Shown here piece after piece: positions 1 through 5,171 of a DNA stretch of 5,171 bases. The notes beneath the pieces were generated by a model, which saw only the letters and a program-made list of their open reading frames with translations, did no database searches and had not been told where the DNA came from. Source of the DNA: Sulfurivirga caldicuralii. GTDB lineage: Bacteria; Pseudomonadota; Gammaproteobacteria; Thiomicrospirales; Thiomicrospiraceae. A program made the translations under genes and the position numbers. Positions within the stretch are counted from its first letter, which is position 1. Each line of letters starts with the position of its first letter. The DNA lies in NCBI GenBank assembly GCA_015661715.1, contig DQVN01000039.1, forward strand, positions 1 to 5,171, written 5' to 3'.

Positions 1-21
1 CTTTGGTGTATCCTTCTTCAT
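1..21 (-). CDS. 5' end of an unidentified gene, probably phage tail operon (partial)
   Basis: Only seven codons lie in the window (M-K-K-D-T-P-K), read leftwards off the edge. The start is supported by a good Shine-Dalgarno, AAGGAG at 37..32, about ten bases before the ATG at 21. It lies downstream of the tail-terminator-like gene on the same strand. In Mu-like phages the genes after that position encode a small protein and then the tail sheath, so a tail protein is plausible. Seven residues are too few to identify it, and the assignment to the phage operon rests on position alone. Confidence 0.5.
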
Positions 22-24
22 GGT

Positions 25-83
25 GGTGGCTCTCCTTTCTGGTTGTTGTTTCGCAATTTCAATTTAACCTGATCAGAGCCACC
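25..83 (-). promoter_or_regulatory. Inverted repeat overlapping the ribosome binding site of the leftmost gene
   Basis: GGTGGCTCT (83..75 on the minus strand) is exactly complementary to AGAGCCACC (33..25), with 41 bases between. In the transcript the 9-bp stem would cover the last bases of the AAGGAG Shine-Dalgarno and end three bases before the start codon at 21. That could lower translation of the leftmost gene. The repeat is seen directly; the regulatory role is inference. Confidence 0.4.
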
Positions 84-88
84 GCCTC

Positions 89-190
89 TCAAAATATGCG
101 AAAAATATCGTACGTTATCAAACTCCGCTGGCGGTGCACCGTATCGCCCAACTTCTGCGCCTCAATACGGCCAATCATCCACTCAGACAT
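89..190 (-). CDS. Small ORF of 33 codons overlapping the tail-terminator-like gene
   Basis: This ORF begins with ATG inside the last codons of the upstream gene, overlapping it by 8 bases, and encodes a 33-residue peptide starting M-S-E-W-M-I-G-R-I-E. A GAGGAGA stretch at 206..200, nine bases before the ATG, could act as a Shine-Dalgarno, although it also encodes part of the D-G-E-E-T sequence of the upstream protein. An overlapping start like this is typical of phage tail operons, and Mu-like phages have a small gene in this slot. The second half is more AT-rich than the first and the product is very short, so it may be a truncated or decayed remnant. I do not recognise the peptide, and no function is claimed. 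Confidence 0.4.
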   Translation of the reverse strand: MSEWMIGRIEAQKLGDTVHRQRSLITYDIFRIF

Positions 191-677
191 GGATGACGGT
201 CTCCTCACCATCTGGGCCTGTAAAGTGGAACTCATCAATCAGGGTGTCGAATTCATAAATGCCCTGCCCGATCAGTATGCGCTGCTCCCAGAGCACCACA
301 CGGCTGTCCACGCCGTGGATGTCCGGCGTCAGCTCGCCGGGCAGAATGCCGATCTGCTGCGGAACATCATTGACGCATTCCAGTTCCCAGTAATTGTTCT
401 GCGCCAGCACGGCCACCTCCGTGGCGAAGCTGTCCAGCGCCAACTGCAGATTCGGGGTCTTGTGGGAAAGGATGCAGTGCACCGCCACGCTCACACCCAG
501 CGGCAAACGCCCGTCCGCTGCAGCTTTGCCCGCCTGTTCCATGCGCTCAATGGCCACCAGCGCGGCGGGGGTTCTGAGACTGTCGGGCCGGTAAGGGGCG
601 ACGGTGCTCAGCCGCGGGCCGAAGTGCGACTGAATACCCGCAATGACGGCATTAAGATAGTCGTTGATCTCGCTCAT
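183..677 (-). CDS. Phage tail-terminator-like protein (Mu gp37/DUF1834-type guess)
   Basis: A complete 164-residue reading frame. Its layout recalls small tail-completion or tail-terminator proteins of contractile-tailed phages. There is an N-terminal helix (about residues 1-19), an R-T-P-A-A-L-V-A-I-E strand (35-44), a G-V-S-V-A-V-H-C strand (61-68), and a helix followed by a conserved-looking tryptophan (82-98). A P-G-E-L-T-P-D-I-H-G segment (113-122) leads into V-V-L-W-E-Q-R-I (127-134). In that family the protein caps the tail tube and helps join the tail to the head. No signal peptide or membrane segment is visible. The start is the only in-frame ATG before residue 46, but no clear Shine-Dalgarno precedes it, and a terminator lies just upstream. 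The gene is intact, yet it is the first phage gene after a cargo module, so expression is uncertain. The family name comes from recalled sequence pattern, not a search. Confidence 0.55.
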   Translation of the reverse strand: MSEINDYLNAVIAGIQSHFGPRLSTVAPYRPDSLRTPAALVAIERMEQAGKAAADGRLPLGVSVAVHCILSHKTPNLQLALDSFATEVAVLAQNNYWELECVNDVPQQIGILPGELTPDIHGVDSRVVLWEQRILIGQGIYEFDTLIDEFHFTGPDGEETVIHV

Positions 678-695
678 GGCGCATCATTCTGCGCC
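678..695 (-). repeat. Short inverted repeat abutting the start codon of the tail gene
   Basis: GGCGCA (678-683) and TGCGCC (690-695) are exact complements around a six-base loop. The stem ends directly at the ATG at 677, where a Shine-Dalgarno would be expected. On the minus strand the loop contains a TGA that could be the stop of a lost upstream phage gene. The role is unknown. Confidence 0.4.
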
Positions 696-704
696 AGATG
701 CAAA

Positions 705-726
705 ACACCCGCCTGTGGGCGGGTGT
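705..726 (-). terminator. Intrinsic terminator after the AT-rich membrane-protein gene
   Basis: ACACCCGCC (705-713) pairs with GGCGGGTGT (718-726) around a TGTG loop, giving a GC-rich 9-bp stem. On the minus strand it is followed by a short T run (TTTG at 704..701). It starts 13 bases after the stop of the 740-1555 gene. The plus-strand flank also has a T run (730-736), so some activity in both directions is possible. It would insulate the tail genes to the left from this transcript. Confidence 0.75.
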
Positions 727-739
727 CGTATTTTTTATG

Positions 740-1555
740 TTATAACTCGTAAAAAAAAGGAAAATCTGTATAAATAACATTCCTTCTATTACCATCCTTT
801 ACAAGTCTCTCTTTTACAAGCCACTCGAAATGTTCATATAATTTTGCCCTCATCTTAGGGCTGCTTTCATCTATTCCATATTTATTTTCTTCAATTGCCA
901 TCCTATCAAGAACTTTCTTACTGGTTGAATACATTTTTATTTTTTCTTTTCTCATCCCTATTTCAATAAAATCCTCAAATACAAAATAAATTTTTATTAT
1001 ATCTTTTCTTCTTGCCCCAAGAATAATTTTATAATTGTAAATACCAACACGCACTCCCAAAGCCATTTCTTCCATATAATTTAAAAGATAGATAATGGAA
1101 TCATAAACTTCCTTGACTGTCATTTTTTCATCATCTATTACAATTGTAGCCTTAACATGATCTGTATGGTATATACTACAATCATCCTTCAACTCCGGAA
1201 AAATCTCTTCAAGATATAACTCTCCTCGCATAACCGCTCCATAAACCTTCTTGGCTTTAACGAGCTTATCATCTTGATCAAATCTGTATAAAACATCCAA
1301 CGCTGCCTTTTCACTCGTATTTTTTCGGTTCAGATACATTGCAAAAGCAGCAATAAATATTGCAACAATCAAAATTGACTCTTCAAAACCAGGTGAATTT
1401 GAATTACTTACTCCATCACTGACAGTGAACAACAATGAGCAAAAAAACTCATTAAGAAAAAAAGCAATAATCATAAGGGCATATAAAAGAACTATGCCGC
1501 CAAATAAAGCAAGCAAAAATTTTAAAGCTGATAACATTTCAAAAAACTTGTACAT
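740..1555 (-). CDS. AT-rich membrane protein, DUF4760-like, function unknown
   Basis: The product is 271 residues from the ATG at 1555. A longer frame reaches back to 1675, but the 1555 start has a near-perfect AAGGAGG five bases upstream, and the best promoter candidate lies inside the longer version. Two membrane helices are visible, about residues 11-35 and 59-75, the second ending in Y-L-N-R-K. Most of the rest (76-271) is a charged, probably cytoplasmic domain. A-L-D-V-L-Y-R-F-D-Q-D-D (85-96) and L-L-N-Y-M-E-E-M-A-L-G-V-R-V-G-I-Y (157-173) resemble the core of DUF4760 proteins, a family of unassigned function. The C-terminal part (205-262) looks like a small helical, wing-like segment. 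Base composition is about 25-28% G+C against 53-60% on either side, which strongly suggests horizontal transfer. With its own promoter and terminator it behaves as a one-gene cargo unit. A phage moron or defence-related role is possible but not shown. Confidence 0.8.
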   Translation of the reverse strand: MYKFFEMLSALKFLLALFGGIVLLYALMIIAFFLNEFFCSLLFTVSDGVSNSNSPGFEESILIVAIFIAAFAMYLNRKNTSEKAALDVLYRFDQDDKLVKAKKVYGAVMRGELYLEEIFPELKDDCSIYHTDHVKATIVIDDEKMTVKEVYDSIIYLLNYMEEMALGVRVGIYNYKIILGARRKDIIKIYFVFEDFIEIGMRKEKIKMYSTSKKVLDRMAIEENKYGIDESSPKMRAKLYEHFEWLVKERLVKDGNRRNVIYTDFPFFYEL

Positions 1556-1560
1556 TTTAT

Positions 1561-1567
1561 CCTCCTT
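1561..1567 (-). promoter_or_regulatory. Ribosome binding site that fixes the start at 1555
   Basis: AAGGAGG on the minus strand, five bases before the ATG at 1555. It is an almost ideal anti-16S match and is the main reason to prefer the 271-residue product over the 311-residue frame starting at 1675. Confidence 0.85.
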
Positions 1568-1577
1568 AAAAAATAAG

Positions 1578-1601
1578 CCAAGTATCATACTTGATGCTTG
1601 G
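1578..1601 (-). repeat. Inverted repeat in the leader of the AT-rich gene (operator candidate)
   Basis: CCAAGTATCA (1578-1587) and TGATGCTTGG (1592-1601) are complementary at nine of ten positions around a TACT loop. A second, overlapping perfect palindrome, CAAGTAT-C-ATACTTG, occupies 1579-1593. The element lies between the candidate promoter and the Shine-Dalgarno, so it could be a repressor site or an RNA hairpin. The symmetry is observed; the role is inferred. Confidence 0.5.
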
Positions 1602-1630
1602 ATTTTAAAATTAAAGTATAAATAAGCAAT

Positions 1631-1659
1631 ATTATCAGTCACCCCTTTTAACAAGGCAA
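1631..1659 (-). promoter_or_regulatory. Candidate sigma70 promoter for the AT-rich gene
   Basis: On the minus strand TTGCCT (1659..1654) and GATAAT (1636..1631) are separated by 17 bases. Transcription would start near 1624, giving a leader of about 70 bases that contains the inverted repeat at 1578-1601. A second weaker pair, TTGCTT (1629..1624) with TAAAAT (1607..1602) at 16 bases, is also possible. AT-rich DNA produces such matches by chance, so confidence is moderate. Confidence 0.5.
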
Positions 1660-1672
1660 CCCAATCTACTTT

Positions 1673-1690
1673 CAAATCCTACTGGATTTG
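1673..1690. repeat. Perfect inverted repeat upstream of the AT-rich gene's promoter
   Basis: CAAATCC (1673-1679) and GGATTTG (1684-1690) are exact complements around a TACT loop. The loop matches that of the repeat at 1578-1601. It sits between the groEL terminator and the candidate promoter, close to the change in base composition. It could be a regulator site or a mark of the insertion junction. Confidence 0.5.
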
Positions 1691-1719
1691 TCTAGATTAG
1701 TGGAGAATTACCAAACAAA

Positions 1720-1752
1720 AAACCCCGCAGGGCACAAGGCCCTGCGGGGTTT
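1720..1752 (-). terminator. Intrinsic terminator of the groESL operon
   Basis: AAACCCCGCAGGGC (1720-1733) pairs perfectly with GCCCTGCGGGGTTT (1739-1752) around a five-base loop. On the minus strand the stem runs into a T-rich tail (TTTTTTGTTTGG, ending at 1711). It lies 34 bases after the groEL stop. A smaller hairpin, CGGTTA/TAACCG at 1762-1778, lies between. This is the last clearly host feature before the AT-rich module. Confidence 0.93.
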
Positions 1753-1786
1753 GAACTTAAGCGGTTAACGGATAACCGTCTGCGGT

Positions 1787-3457
<1,671 letters not shown>

Positions 3458-3460
3458 TTA

Positions 3461-3748
3461 TTACTCAACAATGGCCACAATGTCGTCTTCACGCATCACC
3501 AGCAGCTCTTCGCCATCCACGGTGATGTCCTGACCGGCAAACTTGCCAAACAGCACGGTATCGCCCACCTTCACATTCATGGGGATGGTCTGGCCATTGT
3601 CAGCCACCTTACCTGGCCCCACAGCCACCACTTCTCCCTTCAAGGGCTTTTCCTTGGCAGTATCAGGTAGGACAATCCCACCGGCTGTCACTTCCTCTTC
3701 TTCCATACGACGAATGATCACACGATCATGTAATGGTTTGATTGCCAT
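3461..3748 (-). CDS. groES: Co-chaperonin GroES (10 kDa, HSP10)
   Basis: A 95-residue GroES, the usual family length. It forms a heptameric lid on the GroEL ring and controls release of folded protein. The N-terminal K-P-L-H-D-R-V (4-10) matches the family signature. The mobile loop (about 16-33) carries the GroEL-binding G-I-V-L (24-27), and the roof region V-A-D-N-G-Q (48-53) and C-terminal L-L-V-M-R-E-D-D-I (82-90) are typical. The ATG at 3748 is chosen because AGGAG lies eight bases before it and it yields the canonical M-A-I-K-P-L start. The in-frame extension to 3802 would translate through the CIRCE operator and is rejected. It is the first gene of the groESL operon, 151 bases after proB, and is controlled by the elements at 3792-3882. 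Confidence 0.99.
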   Translation of the reverse strand: MAIKPLHDRVIIRRMEEEEVTAGGIVLPDTAKEKPLKGEVVAVGPGKVADNGQTIPMNVKVGDTVLFGKFAGQDITVDGEELLVMREDDIVAIVE

Positions 3749-3791
3749 TGTCACCTCTCCTTTTGTTGAATTCATGAGCCGAACACGGTTG

Positions 3792-3818
3792 TTAGCAGTC
3801 ACCTCAATCGAGTGCTAA
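3792..3818 (-). promoter_or_regulatory. CIRCE operator (HrcA binding site)
   Basis: In the direction of transcription the first arm, TTAGCACTC (3818..3810), matches the CIRCE consensus perfectly. A nine-base spacer follows, then GACTGCTAA (3800..3792), which differs from GAGTGCTAA at one position. CIRCE is bound by the repressor HrcA, whose folding depends on GroEL, so groESL would be derepressed when GroEL is busy. The site overlaps the expected start of the sigma70 promoter and lies in the leader of the longer sigma32 transcript. hrcA itself is not in this window. Confidence 0.93.
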
Positions 3819-3821
3819 CAA

Positions 3822-3849
3822 ATTGTAGTCAGCATGCCATCACAGTCAA
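3822..3849 (-). promoter_or_regulatory. Sigma70 promoter of groESL
   Basis: TTGACT (3849..3844) and TACAAT (3827..3822) with a 16-base spacer. The expected start point, near 3815, falls inside the CIRCE first arm, the usual geometry for HrcA repression of a vegetative promoter. Confidence 0.8.
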
Positions 3850-3854
3850 GCCAC

Positions 3855-3882
3855 TTATGGGGATCTTTAAACAGCTTTCAAG
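3855..3882 (-). promoter_or_regulatory. Heat-shock sigma32 (RpoH) promoter of groESL
   Basis: CTTGAAA (3882..3876) and CCCCATAA (3862..3855) with a 13-base spacer match the RpoH consensus closely. It begins 17 bases after the proB stop and lies upstream of the sigma70 promoter. groESL therefore appears to have a positive heat-shock promoter as well as CIRCE repression. Confidence 0.85.
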
Positions 3883-3899
3883 AAGGTCAAGAGATTTTT

Positions 3900-5027
3900 T
3901 CAGTCTGTGACCACAAGATTGTCACAATGGATCAGCTCTTCATCCGCCTCATGACCCAATAGGGCGCGTACTTGCTCTGTGGTACAACCGACAATGCGCT
4001 GCGCATCCTCGGCGCTGACATTGACCAGCCCCCGGGCCACTTCCCGACCTGCTGGATCTACACACACCACCACATCGCCCGCACGAAAATCGCCATCCAC
4101 CTGAGTCACGCCCACCGGCAACAGACTCACACCTTTAGCACGCACAGCCCGCGCGGCCCCCGCATCTAAATGCAGGGTGCCACGCGCCTGAAGCTGACCG
4201 GCAATCCAGCGTTTCCGCGCAGACAAGGGTTCCAAGTCCGGTACCAACAAGGTGCCCAGCAGCTCACCACCATGCAGACGCAGCAAAACATCCTTCTCTC
4301 GCCCTGAAGCAATCAGAGTGGCGGTTCCAGAGCGAGCTGCCCGCTTGGCCGCCATCACCTTGGTGTACATGCCACCCCGCCCCAGCGCCCCGCCTTCCGG
4401 GCTGGCCATCTGCTCTATGGCCGGATCGCTGACTTTTACTTCATGCAGCAACTGGGCATTGGGATTGGTGCGCGGATTGTCATTATAGAGCCCATGCTGG
4501 TCGGTCAGAATCACCAGCACATCCGCCCCCACCAGATTGGCCGTCAAGGCGGCCAGAGTGTCATTGTCGCCAAAGCGGATCTCGTCGGTGACCACCGTGT
4601 CATTCTCATTGATAACCGGCACCACCTGGTGATCCAATAGGGTTCTTAAGGTATTGCGTGCATTCAGGTAGCGTTGACGATCGGACAGATCCGCATGGGT
4701 CAGCAGGACTTGCGCAGTATGGTAGCTGTGCTGGCTGAAGGCCTCTTCATAAGCCCATACCAGCCCCATCTGCCCTACCGCAGCCGCCGCCTGCAGCTTA
4801 CTCAGCTCAGCAGGACGGCTTGACCAGCCCAAACGCTTAATCCCCTCCGCCACCGAGCCGGATGAGACCACCAACACTTCCACACCCTGGTCGCGCAAGG
4901 CCGCCATCTGCCGCACCCAGTCATGAATAGCCGGCAGATTGAGCCCGCGTCCATCATTGGTCAGCAGGCTGGAGCCGATCTTGACCACCCAACGGCGGCT
5001 GTGGGGCAAACGATCACGCTGGATCAT
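3900..5027 (-). CDS. proB: Glutamate 5-kinase ProB with PUA domain
   Basis: A 375-residue ProB, close to the usual length of about 370. It phosphorylates L-glutamate with ATP to glutamyl 5-phosphate, the first and normally proline-inhibited step of proline synthesis in the cytoplasm. The amino-acid-kinase domain (about 11-255) shows V-V-K-I-G-S-S (14-20), [10 protein letters not shown] (53-62), the glutamate-site region V-I-N-E-N-D (138-143) followed by F-G-D-N-D-T-L (152-158), and G-R-G-G-M-Y-T-K (216-223). A PUA domain (about 279-360) follows, as in E. coli ProB. The ATG at 5027 is preferred over the frame's upstream limit at 5117: it gives the family's start a few residues before the kinase core, has GAGAGG just upstream, and overlaps the obgE stop by 14 bases, implying translational coupling. 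No terminator is visible before the groESL promoters. Confidence 0.97.
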   Translation of the reverse strand: MIQRDRLPHSRRWVVKIGSSLLTNDGRGLNLPAIHDWVRQMAALRDQGVEVLVVSSGSVAEGIKRLGWSSRPAELSKLQAAAAVGQMGLVWAYEEAFSQHSYHTAQVLLTHADLSDRQRYLNARNTLRTLLDHQVVPVINENDTVVTDEIRFGDNDTLAALTANLVGADVLVILTDQHGLYNDNPRTNPNAQLLHEVKVSDPAIEQMASPEGGALGRGGMYTKVMAAKRAARSGTATLIASGREKDVLLRLHGGELLGTLLVPDLEPLSARKRWIAGQLQARGTLHLDAGAARAVRAKGVSLLPVGVTQVDGDFRAGDVVVCVDPAGREVARGLVNVSAEDAQRIVGCTTEQVRALLGHEADEELIHCDNLVVTD

Positions 5028-5171
5028 AATGGCCCTCTCGTTCGCTTGCAGCCGCATCGGCCTGCGCTTCTCGTTGACGCTGACTGAGCGCTTCGGCAAT
5101 TGCTTTGACCAACGCATCCGTCCCCCGCCGCTCGGCAGCAGAGATGGCGAATACCGGCCCGGACCAGCCCA
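5014..5171 (-). CDS. obgE: GTPase ObgE/CgtA, C-terminal end (partial)
   Basis: The last 51 residues of a larger protein entering from the right edge. [20 protein letters not shown] matches the end of the Obg GTPase domain, where the S-A motif (G5) contacts the guanine base and G-T-x-x-L begins the last helix. A charged tail (about 30-51) ends in Y-D-P-A. ObgE is an essential GTPase that binds the 50S ribosomal subunit and affects ribosome assembly and the stringent response. obgE directly before proB is common in gammaproteobacteria and supports the call. The N-terminal Obg fold and most GTP-binding motifs lie outside the window. Confidence 0.9.
   Translation of the reverse strand, partial: GWSGPVFAISAAERRGTDALVKAIAEALSQRQREAQADAAASEREGHYDPA

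Noticed and set aside
94..122. TTGATA-N17-CATATT on the minus strand inside the 33-codon ORF as a promoter
   Set aside because: The -10 match is weak and the segment is AT-rich, so a chance match is likely. There is no other support.
3..752. A 249-codon plus-strand frame across the left end
   Set aside because: It runs antisense to the tail-terminator-like gene, crosses the terminator hairpin, has no ribosome binding site, and its translation resembles nothing I know. The minus-strand gene explains the coding signal better.
1556..1675. N-terminal extension of the AT-rich gene to 1675 (311 residues)
   Set aside because: The extension covers the candidate promoter and an inverted repeat, and the internal ATG at 1555 has a near-perfect Shine-Dalgarno.
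1720..1752. The large hairpin considered as a mobile-element end or attachment site
   Set aside because: Its GC-rich perfect stem, T-rich tail and position 34 bases after the groEL stop are fully explained by an intrinsic terminator. No direct repeat of it was seen near the phage side.
3749..3802. 18-residue N-terminal extension of groES
   Set aside because: It would run through the CIRCE operator, and the ATG at 3748 gives the canonical GroES start with a good ribosome binding site.
5028..5117. 30-residue N-terminal extension of proB
   Set aside because: It lies entirely within the obgE coding end in another frame. The ATG at 5027 matches the usual ProB start and has its own Shine-Dalgarno.

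Overview
The window looks like a gammaproteobacterial chromosome segment with a mobile-element boundary inside it. The right two thirds (about 1720-5171) are moderately GC-rich housekeeping DNA read entirely on the minus strand: the 3' end of obgE, then proB, then groES-groEL. The obgE-proB arrangement, the GroEL tail ending in Gly/Met repeats, and the base composition (about 53% G+C in a sampled groEL line) fit a gammaproteobacterium. The species cannot be named from this sequence.

Layout in the direction of transcription (right to left): obgE C-terminus (5014-5171) overlaps proB (3900-5027) by 14 nt. An intergenic region (3749-3899) then carries three stacked control elements for groESL: a sigma32-type promoter, a sigma70-type promoter and a CIRCE operator. 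groES (3461-3748) and groEL (1787-3424) follow, closed by a strong intrinsic terminator (1720-1752). Left of that terminator the character changes sharply. A very AT-rich module (about 740-1715, 25-28% G+C in sampled lines) carries one gene for a two-helix membrane protein resembling DUF4760 proteins. It has its own candidate promoter, two inverted repeats, a near-perfect Shine-Dalgarno and its own terminator. Beyond it, GC-rich DNA (about 60% in a sampled line) returns with what looks like part of a phage tail operon: a tail-terminator-like gene (183-677), a 33-codon overlapping ORF (89-190), and the first seven codons of another gene leaving the window at base 1.

The housekeeping genes serve unrelated roles: ribosome-associated GTPase, first step of proline synthesis, and protein folding. 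The most interesting parts are the self-contained AT-rich membrane-protein module between the chaperonin operon and the phage tail genes, and the dual heat-shock control predicted for groESL. I see no CRISPR array, tRNA, rRNA, transposase or integrase in the window. No gene-free stretch exceeds 300 bases; the longest gap, 1556-1786, is filled by the control elements and terminator listed below.
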